A DNA stretch of 35,098 bases from Bacteroidota bacterium (GCA_018669475.1 JABHCC010000083.1:1-35098); one strand, 5' to 3'. Positions 1 through 9,250 are shown, counted from the first letter of the stretch. The notes: generated by a model from the sequence alone, not told the origin. Numbers and translations are program-made.

Positions 1-375
1 ATATCTTTTACATCTAAGCCTGACAGGATTAATGATGGGTCAACTAATGGTGAGTTTTACCTGGATAACATATTTATTGAGGGGCTGGGCTTAAGCACTG
101 TTCCCGATCCGGAAATTATTGATCAGCCTCTGGTCCATGCCTATCCTAATCCGGCTGTCAGCCTTGTTCGTTTCACAGATTTGCCAACTGATAAGGGGAG
201 TGGTTCTATAGTCCTGTACAACATGTCAGGCCAGCAGCTTACTGAAATAGTTGTAGATGGAACCAGTTCATCCATTGACCTGGATGTAAGGGCATATTCT
301 CCTGGAATGTATTTCTATAAAATTAATTTATTGAACTACTCCGGATCAGCCCAAAGCCTGCTAATAAGTCATTAG
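1..375 (+). CDS. C-terminal part of a T9SS-exported protein (5' end outside window)
   Basis: The frame is open from base 1 to the stop at 373-375, so this is the last 124 codons of a longer gene. The visible part has a short stretch ending in a linker rich in P, D and E, then a typical type IX secretion C-terminal sorting domain: an HAYPNPA motif near codons 47-53, an internal SIVLYNMSGQQL strand, and the closing GMYFYKI strand before the end. Such domains direct export across the outer membrane and attachment to the surface. What the cargo does cannot be told from the part seen. The only in-frame start candidate inside the window is a TTG at 181, which would cut off the YPNP motif and is not a real start. 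It converges with the M14 gene at 413. Confidence 0.85.
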   Translation: MSFTSKPDRINDGSTNGEFYLDNIFIEGLGLSTVPDPEIIDQPLVHAYPNPAVSLVRFTDLPTDKGSGSIVLYNMSGQQLTEIVVDGTSSSIDLDVRAYSPGMYFYKINLLNYSGSAQSLLISH

Positions 376-412
376 AAGCCCGGTGCCTGGTGCTCTGTCT
401 TTATTAATTAAC

Positions 413-2032
413 TTAATATGCTTTCAGTACCGGAAATTCAACTTCTTTTTCGCCCGCTTTATTAGACTCTAAGTATTCATCGAAATAGTTCCAGTACACC
501 AGACCATCGTCTGACTGAGGTTCCATCATATAGAAAACCAGCCAGGCGAGTGGCTGAGCCAGGTCAACTTTGTAATCACCTGACTTGAATGTCTTCTTTT
601 TTGAAATATATTCCCCTTCCAGACTTACCGGATTATGTCCCGGGTAGCGGGATCGCTGATCTTTTTTGAATTCAGTGATTTTGAATACCTCACCCTGAAC
701 GCTGTTTCTTTTGCTAAGCTGATCAACCCTGATACCATGTTCTCTCAACTTATCAGCAATTGCGGCTAATTTTGACGGAAAATAGTAGTATCGCGGAACA
801 GTACTGCTCACTACAGGCACAAAAGAATTGTAATGCATCACACTATCAGCCCAACGTATTTTTCCGGTCTCTCTCATTCGTCTGCGACCATTGGCATCCT
901 CATAAGTTTCAGTTTCTCTTACCAGTATTTCTACAAGTTCTGGTTCTTCAGTGAGTTGAAAGCGAACACCCTTTTTGATTTTACCGGCCTGTGTTAAAAT
1001 GGTTTCAACCGTTTCAAGATCTGCTTTTTTTACTGTCTCCAGAATTTCTTTTGCATGGTCATTTGTATAGTTAAGAACTGATTCAACAAGCAAATAAGTT
1101 GCTACAATACGCTTCTCAAATATCTGATGAGCAAATGTTTCACTTAAGATTCCCATTCTGTTTCTCAATCCAACATAATTAGCCACATATCTTGGCAAAT
1201 GAGAATATCCGGTAAATCTGGCTTGCTGCCCTTCCCGCATGCGCAGATAGCCATGCCACCAAAGAGCAACACCAGTTCTTTCCCAAACACTTTTTTCAAC
1301 CCAGGGGAGGAGTTCATTTTTTGTAAGCAAAGTGGGACCCGGATGTCCGACAGAATTAAAAGAAGGTGCGAAATTCAATGCATAACCATGCCATGATCCG
1401 TTATCGGTATGTAAATCCACAAACAGGGCAGGATCCCAGCGATTAAATACATTTTTGACAAGAGCTTTGGCCTCCAGGGCTTCCATCTTAATCCCTTCCC
1501 GATTCAGATCATAACCTTCACCATTTGAGCGCTCACCAGTAAGCAACGGACTTCCGCCCTGGGAACGACGATTTGTTTCAGATAGTTTATCATTTCCATC
1601 AGGATTGTAATTTGGGCAAAACAGGATAATTTGATTATCAAGCAGATATGTCTTGTACTCAAATGCAATCTCACGCATTAATTTAATGGTAGCTTCTTTC
1701 CCTTCTACCTCTCCGGCATGAATATTAGCCTGGATATAGACAACAGTTTTACCACTTGCTTTGGCCTCCTCAGGTGAGGAAATACCAGGATTAGCCATAA
1801 TAACTAATTGCAATTCTTGTCCGCCAAAGGAATGTCCAAAAGTTTCAACAGTCACCAAATCAGATAATTCATCAAGTTTATTGACAAAAGATCGAACATC
1901 AGAACTGAGCGAAGTTTCGGCAAAATTGGTTTTTTCAGCCCGGGAGAAAAGTTCTGGAGTATATCCTGATTGTTGGGCAAATACATTTATTGCAAAAATC
2001 AGCAGCAGGGCAATGGAGTATAGGGTTTTCAT
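413..2032 (-). CDS. exported M14-family zinc carboxypeptidase-like protein
   Basis: An exported metallopeptidase of family M14, probably cleaving peptides or peptide-like amides outside the cytoplasm. A signal peptide (MKTLYSIALLLIF..VFAQ) sets the start at 2032; the reading frame also allows an ATG ten codons upstream, which would put a charged stretch before it. Numbered from 2032, the zinc site reads H105-AG-E108 with H208 in DLHTDNGSWHG, an NPDGN motif lies at 143-147, DLNREG gives the substrate-binding Arg near 178, and E298 in ILSETFAH is the expected catalytic Glu. The family core is complete; the C-terminal 200 residues form a region typical of Bacteroidota M14 proteins and end in a Trp/Tyr-rich tail. 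It lies 59 bp downstream of the sugar kinase gene on the same strand and may be cotranscribed. The exact substrate is unknown. Confidence 0.88.
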   Translation of the reverse strand: MKTLYSIALLLIFAINVFAQQSGYTPELFSRAEKTNFAETSLSSDVRSFVNKLDELSDLVTVETFGHSFGGQELQLVIMANPGISSPEEAKASGKTVVYIQANIHAGEVEGKEATIKLMREIAFEYKTYLLDNQIILFCPNYNPDGNDKLSETNRRSQGGSPLLTGERSNGEGYDLNREGIKMEALEAKALVKNVFNRWDPALFVDLHTDNGSWHGYALNFAPSFNSVGHPGPTLLTKNELLPWVEKSVWERTGVALWWHGYLRMREGQQARFTGYSHLPRYVANYVGLRNRMGILSETFAHQIFEKRIVATYLLVESVLNYTNDHAKEILETVKKADLETVETILTQAGKIKKGVRFQLTEEPELVEILVRETETYEDANGRRRMRETGKIRWADSVMHYNSFVPVVSSTVPRYYYFPSKLAAIADKLREHGIRVDQLSKRNSVQGEVFKITEFKKDQRSRYPGHNPVSLEGEYISKKKTFKSGDYKVDLAQPLAWLVFYMMEPQSDDGLVYWNYFDEYLESNKAGEKEVEFPVLKAY

Positions 2033-2091
2033 ATCAATTATGTTTAGCTCACAGAGAGCCAAAGTACAAAAACCTCTGAGAAAATATCCTG

Positions 2092-3525
2092 CTATTGAGC
2101 ACCCACAAGGGAAATAGAAGAAATGGTATCTCCCATTCCTACCAGGGTAATTGGTTTTTCAATAAGAATGGTAGGTACAGCTATAAGATCAAAATCCTGT
2201 ACCCTGCTTATCCCTGTTTCAGTAAATGATTGCTCTTCTTCTGCTTGCTGAATATGATCGGTCAGATCCTTCAATTCCTTTATTCCAGTGTCAGAAACTT
2301 CATGATCTTTAGCCCATAATAAAACTTCATGCTTGTCAATTGCTCCGGTTCCTGCCTTTGCTGCAGCAATTACGGCGGCCAGTTGCATCCCATTTCGGTT
2401 TTGCTCCGGACTAATTCTGAATCCCTTTTTCTGAAGGGTCATGTATAAACCAAACATGTGCAATTGCAGACGGGGACATCCTGTGTAAGCCTGTACTTTT
2501 TTCATCCCTTCAAAAAGGTTGACACTATTGGTGTTTGCATTACAAATATTAAGGCATTCATCCTCACCCATAACCTCAAGGAGATCAATTAGTTCTCTTT
2601 CATTAAATCCCAGACTATCCACTTCTTTAGCCAGACTGTCAAGCAAATGTTTCCGCATGCTCTCATCCTGTGTAGAAGCCATTTCGAGATGTAGAATTGC
2701 ATTAGGATTTGTCTTTTTCCAATCTCTAATCAAGTCAATCGAAGTATCAATTCTTTCTCTCCCTGACCCACCATCCGGCAGGTTTTCCCTTAGCATCTGA
2801 TAACCCGACAGGATTACATAATCAAGATTGAGATCACTTTGTGACATGGCCCGGGCGTAGTTTGGGTCAATTGCCAGTTTGAAATTCAGAGGATCATAAG
2901 TTGCAATGAAGCGATTCGATTTCGGACAAGTGATCACCTCATTATTTAAGGTAATCTGATCTCCGATGTCGAATTCAATAATCCAGTGAATAAGTGGAAT
3001 ATCTTCCTGCCGGATGGTTCCATGGGCCTTTCCGAGCTGACCTTGACTGTCTGTTGTAAGAAGATTATCGAGATTCAGGAATAATCCCGCCTGTTCTTCG
3101 GGCAGGGAGGCACAGTGAACGTACACAGGATTTACACCGCAAACTGCCATAACATTGGCTACAATGCCACCCTGACCTCCCATTTGTAGTTTGTCATATC
3201 CAATGTGATTTTGCAGCCATCTGAAAACAGTTTCATCCCTTAGAAGCCATTCTTCAGCAATTCCGTTTCTGAAACAGTGGAGGAGCCCCCGGATGGCATC
3301 TTCTGGAGATTGAATGTTTCTCTCTCCCTGAGCGAGTAAATTCTGTTGATCGAAATGATTCTTTTCAATTATCTCCAGTAGCTGAGTACCGGATACTTTG
3401 ATGACAGCATCGATATTTGCATTAAAGGCTGAAATCAGGCCATCCACACTTTTCATTTTCCCAAGTTGTTCGGGAGCTGAGGAAAATAATTTCTTCCAGG
3501 CAGATTTAATGCTTTGGCTTGTCAT
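2092..3525 (-). CDS. ADP-dependent glucokinase/phosphofructokinase family sugar kinase
   Basis: Homologue of the ADP-dependent glucokinase/6-phosphofructokinase family (ribokinase fold), which phosphorylates glucose or fructose 6-phosphate with ADP in place of ATP. Seen: no signal peptide, so cytoplasmic; MGGQGGIVAN (about residues 115-124), the early glycine-rich sugar-binding part; an HLEMAS stretch followed by GFNERELIDLL, the family's NxxE region; and near the C terminus GMGDTISS (463-470) with D466 as catalytic base. Length, 477 residues, fits the family, which is about 450-490. The family is best known from archaea and animals, so its presence here is notable; whether this copy prefers glucose, fructose 6-phosphate or another sugar, and whether it truly uses ADP, cannot be read by eye. 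It precedes the M14 gene on the same strand. Confidence 0.8.
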   Translation of the reverse strand: MTSQSIKSAWKKLFSSAPEQLGKMKSVDGLISAFNANIDAVIKVSGTQLLEIIEKNHFDQQNLLAQGERNIQSPEDAIRGLLHCFRNGIAEEWLLRDETVFRWLQNHIGYDKLQMGGQGGIVANVMAVCGVNPVYVHCASLPEEQAGLFLNLDNLLTTDSQGQLGKAHGTIRQEDIPLIHWIIEFDIGDQITLNNEVITCPKSNRFIATYDPLNFKLAIDPNYARAMSQSDLNLDYVILSGYQMLRENLPDGGSGRERIDTSIDLIRDWKKTNPNAILHLEMASTQDESMRKHLLDSLAKEVDSLGFNERELIDLLEVMGEDECLNICNANTNSVNLFEGMKKVQAYTGCPRLQLHMFGLYMTLQKKGFRISPEQNRNGMQLAAVIAAAKAGTGAIDKHEVLLWAKDHEVSDTGIKELKDLTDHIQQAEEEQSFTETGISRVQDFDLIAVPTILIEKPITLVGMGDTISSISLVGAQ

Positions 3526-3551
3526 TGGAGGGTGCTTTTTTTTGTTGGTCT

Positions 3552-3559
3552 CAAAGATA
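3552..3559 (-). promoter_or_regulatory. candidate -7 element for the sugar kinase gene
   Basis: On the minus strand the bases read TATCTTTG, a perfect match to the Bacteroidota -7 form TAnnTTTG, 27 bp upstream of the kinase ATG. No TTTG -33 box is seen at the right distance, so this is a weak call. Confidence 0.35.
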
Positions 3560-3668
3560 CTGAGTTATTCTGATCCGCCCTTGTTTAAACAAAGACCTTA
3601 ATATTATTATTAACTTCGTAATACTAACGCAATAGTTCTCAATGTCCTTAACCAAATCCTATAACAAG

Positions 3669-6284
3669 ATGAAAAGACAGCTAGGTATTTTATTGGCTAT
3701 TCTTTTAATGATAGCACCGAACCTTTTGGCCCAGAATGATCAGGAATTGCCAAAACCATCAAGCTTTTTTGGTTTTGAACCAGGAGCGGATCGTGAATTG
3801 TTTAATTATGAACCTCTCATTGACTATTTGCAAATACTGGCTGACAAATCACCCAGGGTAGCAATGACAGAAATTGGTGTTTCGCCTTTGGGTCTCACAA
3901 TGTATGCCACGTTTTTATCCTCTGAAGAAAATATCAGGAATCTGGATAAGCTGAAGAAAATCAATCAGAATCTCGCTTTGAATGTCAAGTTATCTGACAC
4001 TGAGCTTGCTAAAGCTGTTGCTGAGGGTAAAGTATTTATTATGGCTGCATTATCGATGCACTCAGGCGAGGTAGGGCCTTCACAGTCGGCACCTCTGGTT
4101 GCATATGAAGTGGCAACAACAACGAATCCTCTTTTACTTGAATGGCTTGATGATGTAGTTTACATGATGATTCCATGTCACAATCCTGATGGAATGGATC
4201 TGGTTGTGAATCATTATAAGAAATATAAAGGAACTAAATATGAGGGAGGCTCCCTGCCGGAGGTTTACCATAAGTATGTAGGTCATGATAATAACAGGGA
4301 TTTTGTCACTCTCACCCAGTCAGATAATCAGGCTGTCGCCAAAATATACAGTAAAACATGGATGCCGCAGGTGATGGTAGAGAAGCATCAGATGGGCTCA
4401 ACCGGAACCAGGTATTTCGTACCTCCTATGCATGATCCTATTGCCGTGAATATTGACGAACAAATATGGAACTGGACATGGATTTTTGGTTCCAATATGA
4501 GCAAAGACATGTCCAATCTGGGATTGGCCGGGGTGGCACAGCACTATCTCTTTGATGATTACTGGCCCGGGTCTACTGAAACAGCCTTGTGGAAGAATGT
4601 GATTGGCTTGCTGACTGAAGCAGCCAGTGTGCATTATGCAACTCCTGTTTATGTTGAGAAGAGCGAGCTTGGTGTATACGGCAAGGGACTTGGAGAGCAT
4701 AAGAAAAGTATAAATTTGCCATTGCCCTGGGAAGGTGGCTGGTGGCGTTTATCAGATATTGTAGAATATGAGCTGGCTACTACCTGGTCACTGATCAAAA
4801 CAGCGGCTTATCATAAAACCGAAATACTACAGTACCGGAATGATCTGGCAAGAAAAGAAACTCTTAAAGGGAAGTCTCAGGCACCATATTATTATGTTTT
4901 TCCTGCCAATCAAAAAGATCCGGGCGAACTGATTGCTTTGCTGAATTTAATGGATCAGCATGGGATTCAGGTGTATCAGCTTGAAAAAGAAGTAGAGCAC
5001 AATTCAAAACTGATTAGGAAAGGTGATTTTGTGATTCCTCTGGCCCAGCCTTTCAGAGCCTTTATTAAAGAGGTACTCGAGAAGCAGGATTTTCCGGCCC
5101 GGCATTACACTCCCGATGGTGAATTAATTCCCCCTTACGATATAACTTCCTGGTCCTTACCACTACATCGCGGACTCGACATTTTAGAAGTTAATACTCC
5201 AAATGAAGATCTGGGATCACATCTGGTGCAGCTGTCTATGCCATTGGATTATACAGTTAAAATTCCTGAACAGATCTCCGGAGTTTTATTGTCGGCCAAA
5301 TGGAATTCAAGCTACCAGGTGACTTTTAAGGCACTGAGTAAAGGAATGAAAGTAAGCCGTGTATCTGAAAATGGAGATAAGTATTCTGAGGGTGATTTTG
5401 TGATCAAATTACAAGGTGTGACAGGAAAGGAGATAGAGGATTTATTAAATCCCCTGAGTGATAATCCGGAATATCTCAAGTCAGAGTTCAGTGGTAAATC
5501 TTTTGAAATAGGACTTCCCAGAGTGGGCTTGGTAGAAACAGTGTTTCATGATATGGATGCTGGCTGGACCCGTTATGTTCTGGATAGTTATGATATACCT
5601 TTTACAGTTCTGAAACCTGCTGAGATTACAGCAAAGAAGCTTGATGATTTTGATGTAATTATCTTCCCAAGCACAGATAAGGATTTGCTGCTCAAAGCAA
5701 AATATAAGCAAAGTGCTGGTGTGTACAGTGTACCGGCCTACGACCCGAAATTGCTAAAAGGGATGGAAATCAAAGGCCAGTCTGAATTGATGAAATATAT
5801 TGATGAAGGTGGGGTGGTATTATCATGGGGCGAATCAACAGCCTTATTTATGGGACTCCAGACAATCAACATTTCAAAAAATGAGAAAGAAGAGTTTCAG
5901 TTCCCTGTTAGGGATATTAGTGCAGGTTTGGCAGCAAAAAAACTTAAAATCCCCGGATCTCTGTTGAAGATGGAATTAAATACTGATCACCCCCTGTGTT
6001 ATGGAATGCCTGAAACTATAAATGTCTTCAGCCGTGGAGCGCCTGTTTTTGCAACCAGTGTACCTTATTTTGATCTCGATCGCAGAGTTATCGGGACATA
6101 TCCGGAGAAGGATATTCTGGCTAGTGGTTATGCTGAAAATGTTGAAGTCCTCGCTGAAAAGCCAGCCATGGTTTGGCTGAAAAAAGGGAAAGGTCAGCTT
6201 GTTTTATTTGGTTTTAACCCCCAATTCAGGGCCTCAACAAGTTCAAATTACAAATTATTGTTTAATGGAATATTGTTAAAATAG
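3669..6284 (+). CDS. large exported M14 zinc carboxypeptidase with C-terminal amidotransferase-like domain
   Basis: Second exported M14 metallopeptidase of the window, 871 residues. The ATG at 3669 begins a clean signal peptide (MKRQLGILLAILLMI..LLAQ); an in-frame ATG at 3642 would add nine residues. Numbered from 3669 the zinc site is H131-SG-E134 and H240 (in EKHQMG), with HNPDG near 171-175, HDNNRDF near 206-212 and the likely catalytic E317 in LLTEAAS. After the peptidase core comes a region of about 200 residues, then from about residue 610 a Rossmann-like stretch (GLVETVFHDMDAGWTRYVLD, later DVIIFPS and YIDEGGVVLSWGES) resembling class I glutamine-amidotransferase-like domains often fused to large M14 proteins; no catalytic Cys is obvious, so it is likely structural or binding. 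It is divergent from the kinase gene, with 143 bp between their start codons. Confidence 0.88.
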   Translation: MKRQLGILLAILLMIAPNLLAQNDQELPKPSSFFGFEPGADRELFNYEPLIDYLQILADKSPRVAMTEIGVSPLGLTMYATFLSSEENIRNLDKLKKINQNLALNVKLSDTELAKAVAEGKVFIMAALSMHSGEVGPSQSAPLVAYEVATTTNPLLLEWLDDVVYMMIPCHNPDGMDLVVNHYKKYKGTKYEGGSLPEVYHKYVGHDNNRDFVTLTQSDNQAVAKIYSKTWMPQVMVEKHQMGSTGTRYFVPPMHDPIAVNIDEQIWNWTWIFGSNMSKDMSNLGLAGVAQHYLFDDYWPGSTETALWKNVIGLLTEAASVHYATPVYVEKSELGVYGKGLGEHKKSINLPLPWEGGWWRLSDIVEYELATTWSLIKTAAYHKTEILQYRNDLARKETLKGKSQAPYYYVFPANQKDPGELIALLNLMDQHGIQVYQLEKEVEHNSKLIRKGDFVIPLAQPFRAFIKEVLEKQDFPARHYTPDGELIPPYDITSWSLPLHRGLDILEVNTPNEDLGSHLVQLSMPLDYTVKIPEQISGVLLSAKWNSSYQVTFKALSKGMKVSRVSENGDKYSEGDFVIKLQGVTGKEIEDLLNPLSDNPEYLKSEFSGKSFEIGLPRVGLVETVFHDMDAGWTRYVLDSYDIPFTVLKPAEITAKKLDDFDVIIFPSTDKDLLLKAKYKQSAGVYSVPAYDPKLLKGMEIKGQSELMKYIDEGGVVLSWGESTALFMGLQTINISKNEKEEFQFPVRDISAGLAAKKLKIPGSLLKMELNTDHPLCYGMPETINVFSRGAPVFATSVPYFDLDRRVIGTYPEKDILASGYAENVEVLAEKPAMVWLKKGKGQLVLFGFNPQFRASTSSNYKLLFNGILLK

Positions 6285-6290
6285 ACATAA

Positions 6291-6353
6291 GTCCTTGGTC
6301 GCTGGTCGCTGGTCCCTGGTCGATGGTCGTTGGTCGTTAGTCGTTAGTCTGTG
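6291..6353. repeat. heptamer tandem array 1 (nine 7-bp units, consensus GTCGNTG)
   Basis: Nine contiguous 7-bp units: GTCCTTG, GTCGCTG twice, GTCCCTG, GTCGATG, GTCGTTG, GTCGTTA twice, GTCTGTG, then a partial GTCC. It lies in the 120-bp gap between two convergent genes, right after the M14 stop codon. The repeat is imperfect at positions 4-7 of the unit while GTC is invariant. Confidence 0.9.
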
Positions 6354-6370
6354 GTCCTTTTTTTTTGGCT

Positions 6371-6398
6371 GAAGACTGAAAACTGAAGACTGATGACT
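6371..6398. repeat. heptamer tandem array 2 (four 7-bp units, consensus GAAGACT)
   Basis: Units GAAGACT, GAAAACT, GAAGACT and GATGACT follow each other without gaps, 17 bp after array 1 and separated from it by a run of nine T. It has the same period but a different sequence, and ends 6 bp before the stop codon of the response regulator. Confidence 0.85.
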
Positions 6399-6404
6399 AG
6401 TATT

Positions 6405-7160
6405 CTATTGATCCAGCCACTCTTTGAAGGCTTGTACTCGTTCACGGCTTACAATGGCATTGTTTTTACCAGGATCGAGGTAGACTGATAATCTACGGTT
6501 GAAATAAGGATGAATCTTCTGAATAGATTTGAGGTTTACCATGGTTTTTCTGTTGATTCTGAAAAACTCCAGTGGATCAAGGAGTTCGTTTAAATCATCC
6601 AGGCTCTGGTCGATGATGGCTCGTTCTTTGGAGAACAGATGAGCGAATACCAATCCATCTTCAAACTCAAAATATGCAATTTCGTTCACGATTATGTAGC
6701 GCAGCTGATCGCCTGATTTAGTTAAAAATCGTTTTTTATAAACTGGTCCTGAGGAATGTAGCAGACTTTTTAACCAGCTATGATTTTGTTTACCCAGAAC
6801 CTTTTGCATTTGAGAGAATTTTTTGAGAGACTTTGACAAATCCTCCTGATCAACTGGTTTAAGGAGATAGTCGACTGAATTTACCCGAAAAGCCTGTAAA
6901 GCATATTCATCGTAAGCAGTTATGAAAATTACAGGAGTTTGAATGGTGAATTTCTCGAATAATTCGAAAGATGTTCCATCAGCCAGCATAATATCCATTA
7001 GCAAAAGGTCAATTATCAATGGAGGATTCGCAAACCACTCTGTAGCTTCCTTAAGTGATGCAATTGGCCCATGAACCTGAATACTGGAATCAATTTCATG
7101 TAACAGCCGAACGAGGTGTTCTGCAGTTCGGCTCTCGTCTTCAAGCAAGAGGATGTTCAT
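6405..7160 (-). CDS. LytTR-family response regulator
   Basis: Cytoplasmic transcription regulator of a LytS/LytT-type two-component system, 251 residues. The receiver domain spans about 1-120: acidic pocket E7-D8, phospho-acceptor D56 in LLLMDIML, T81 in VIFITAYDEYALQAF, and K101 in YLLKPVD. The LytTR DNA-binding domain covers about 148-251, with the family's FRINRKTMVNLKSI stretch and a YLDPGKNNAIVSRERV end. The start overlaps the end of the kinase gene by 20 bp, so the two are translated together. It is the last gene of the six-gene operon beginning at 11190, and is followed by the heptamer arrays with no clear terminator hairpin. Confidence 0.95.
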   Translation of the reverse strand: MNILLLEDESRTAEHLVRLLHEIDSSIQVHGPIASLKEATEWFANPPLIIDLLLMDIMLADGTSFELFEKFTIQTPVIFITAYDEYALQAFRVNSVDYLLKPVDQEDLSKSLKKFSQMQKVLGKQNHSWLKSLLHSSGPVYKKRFLTKSGDQLRYIIVNEIAYFEFEDGLVFAHLFSKERAIIDQSLDDLNELLDPLEFFRINRKTMVNLKSIQKIHPYFNRRLSVYLDPGKNNAIVSRERVQAFKEWLDQ

Positions 7161-8241
7161 GATTTATCTTAGGCAGTTTAACTTTAAACTCTTTGTTTTT
7201 ATTGCTAATCTCCACTTTCTGATTTGTTGCCATATTATAACGCATATTAATATTGACCAGGCCAATACCTGATTTTGGTTCAAGCAATCGTTTTGGTCGT
7301 ATATTGTTACGAATAACGATAGAACTTTCATCCTCCTCAATCCTGATAATCAATGGCTGTTCAGTGGTTAATGCATTATGTTTAACTGCATTTTCAATGA
7401 GCATTTGTAAAGTGTGTGGAATTATTGCAGTTTTATTCAGGGTATCATCAGACAGGAGGATATTAACTTTAAATGCTTCGTTAAAACGGATACGCAGCAG
7501 GAAGAGATAGGAATCCAGTACCTCAAGTTCCTGTCTGAGTGAAATGAACTGACCGGATCCGGACTCAAGAATACTACGATATAACTTTGACAGATGACTG
7601 ATGTAGCGAGCCGATTCATCAGCACTCTCATAAATAAGGGAAGACAGTACACTCAGGCTGTTGAAGAAGAAATGCGGATCGATCTGGTTTTTAAGAGCCT
7701 GATATTTGGCCTGAGTATTTTCATGCTTCAAAATGGCAGTACTAACTTCCATTTCCTTTACATGTCTGAAGAGGTCAATAAAGATGATTGAACTATAAAT
7801 CAAAATGAAGAAAATAAGTAGTCCATATAATAATTCGGGATTGACATTGATTTCTTTCAGCAAATGAAAATCACCTACCAATTCAGGATTTAGCACAGCG
7901 ACGTCTGTCCATGAATTGTTGAAAATAAACCAGTCACCAATTTGATACAAATAATTGAACAGAATACTCATCACGACTGCAAAAAGCATTTCGAGAATAG
8001 AAATCCAAAATAGCCGGCCGTATTTTTCCTTCAATCCTATCCAATTTCCCATTCCCCGTTGGTAAATTCGACTGGCAATTTCCCAGGCAATCATCCAATA
8101 GCTTAGAAAGAAAATGGAGAAAGTGAGGCTTCGCCAGCTTATTTCAAGAAAAGAGCTGAAGGAGAGATCAAATAGTTTAAAAATGACGTGAATCATAAAA
8201 ACCATCAGGAACCGAATGAGAAGATATTGCTTCTTGTTCAT
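7141..8241 (-). CDS. LytS-type sensor histidine kinase (His_kinase/HATPase)
   Basis: Membrane sensor kinase partner of the LytTR regulator. An ATG at 8241 gives 366 residues and sits one base after the TGA of the upstream gene (TGAGATG); a farther ATG at 8313 would overlap that gene by 71 bp and is less likely. Four hydrophobic segments lie in the first 165 residues with a periplasm-sized gap between the last two (about residues 105-135). Then comes a coiled stretch and the LytS-type phospho-acceptor motif NQIDPHFFFNSL with H190, an NAVKHN N-box and a GIGLVNINMRY G-box near the end, so the catalytic parts look intact. No separate sensing domain is seen; the signal is probably detected in the membrane. 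Confidence 0.93.
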   Translation of the reverse strand: MNKKQYLLIRFLMVFMIHVIFKLFDLSFSSFLEISWRSLTFSIFFLSYWMIAWEIASRIYQRGMGNWIGLKEKYGRLFWISILEMLFAVVMSILFNYLYQIGDWFIFNNSWTDVAVLNPELVGDFHLLKEINVNPELLYGLLIFFILIYSSIIFIDLFRHVKEMEVSTAILKHENTQAKYQALKNQIDPHFFFNSLSVLSSLIYESADESARYISHLSKLYRSILESGSGQFISLRQELEVLDSYLFLLRIRFNEAFKVNILLSDDTLNKTAIIPHTLQMLIENAVKHNALTTEQPLIIRIEEDESSIVIRNNIRPKRLLEPKSGIGLVNINMRYNMATNQKVEISNKNKEFKVKLPKINHEHPLA

Positions 8242-8242
8242 C

Positions 8243-9250
8243 TCAATGTGAATATGCAGGATTTGGAAGTTGAAGATATTCATTTTTTGCGAACCAATCG
8301 AGCGCTTCTTCAAGGGCTGTTTCGAGCTGAGAATACCTCATATTAAATGTTCTGGCTGCTTTTTGACCTGAGTAGTAGTTGTGAACACAAAGAATCTTAG
8401 CGTTTATGCGATTGAGATCTGTTTTTATCTGTAGTCTGTGTAAGAGAGATCCAATATAGCCTGCTGCTACTAAAAAGGCTTTGGGAATGATTACAAGTGA
8501 TTGTTTTTCTTCGCTAATACTGTTTACGACATTAAAGAATTCTTTGTAACTGAGATTCTTATTTGCCAGTAAATATTTTTCACCAGGTTTTCCTTTTGAT
8601 AATGCTTCGCAACTTGCCCATGCAACATCTTTCACATGGATAAAATTCTTTCCTCCAGGAGGTAAAATGACCAGACGGTGATTTAGAATACTTAGCAGGA
8701 TTCTGCCAGAGCTGGGTTTGGCATCTCTGGGCCCAATCATAAAAGTGGGATTCAGAATAATTGCCTTGATCTGGTTTTCGTTTACAGCTTCTACAATGAG
8801 GTTTTCAGCTTCTAACTTACTCCGGGCATAACCTGATTGTTCGAATAATGGATCAATAAGTCGGTTTTCCACTCCCGGATCTTCACAAGATCCGTATCCC
8901 ATTGTATTAGCTGTACTGATAAAAACAATTCTTTTGGAGCTGGTAGTTTTTGCAGCTTCAATAACATTTTTTGTCCCTGATACATTCACCGGATGATAAT
9001 ACCAATAATTGCTGGGAGCAGGGCCTGTATTTGCTGCAGCATGGATAATGTAATCGCAGGAATGGGCCGCTTCAATCACGGCATCTTTATGTGTAATATT
9101 ACCACGGAAAACTTCAAAATCACAGCCATCCAGACCTGACATGTCTGCATTTTTCCTTACAAATACTCTGACTTGTATTCGTCTTCGATTGAGTTCTTGT
9201 ACAATGTTGGCACCCAATAATCCATTTGCTCCTGTAACTAAAACTTTCAT
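8243..9250 (-). CDS. NAD(P)-dependent extended short-chain dehydrogenase (epimerase / 3-beta-HSD-like)
   Basis: Extended SDR of 335 residues, likely oxidoreductase on a lipid, sterol-like or sugar-nucleotide substrate. The N terminus has the Rossmann signature VTGANGLLGANI (5-16); IIHAAANTG (68-76) binds cofactor; STANTMGYG gives the catalytic Ser/Thr near 112-113; the active-site pair is Y141 and K145 in YARSK. The part after residue 170 (NPTFMIGPRD, FIHVKDVA) is the substrate side typical of dihydroflavonol-reductase or 3-beta-hydroxysteroid-type enzymes. It is fourth in the operon, 22 bp after the preceding SDR and two bases before the kinase start. A Trp/Tyr pair (NYWYYHPVNV) after the cofactor motif is a normal part of this subgroup. 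Confidence 0.9.
   Translation of the reverse strand: MKVLVTGANGLLGANIVQELNRRRIQVRVFVRKNADMSGLDGCDFEVFRGNITHKDAVIEAAHSCDYIIHAAANTGPAPSNYWYYHPVNVSGTKNVIEAAKTTSSKRIVFISTANTMGYGSCEDPGVENRLIDPLFEQSGYARSKLEAENLIVEAVNENQIKAIILNPTFMIGPRDAKPSSGRILLSILNHRLVILPPGGKNFIHVKDVAWASCEALSKGKPGEKYLLANKNLSYKEFFNVVNSISEEKQSLVIIPKAFLVAAGYIGSLLHRLQIKTDLNRINAKILCVHNYYSGQKAARTFNMRYSQLETALEEALDWFAKNEYLQLPNPAYSH

Noticed and set aside
3642-3668. Earlier ATG for the large M14 gene
   Set aside because: It adds only nine residues before a standard signal peptide; possible, but the ATG at 3669 is the simpler choice.
6291-6398. CRISPR array
   Set aside because: Units are 7 bp with no spacers, far too short for CRISPR repeats, and no cas genes are present.
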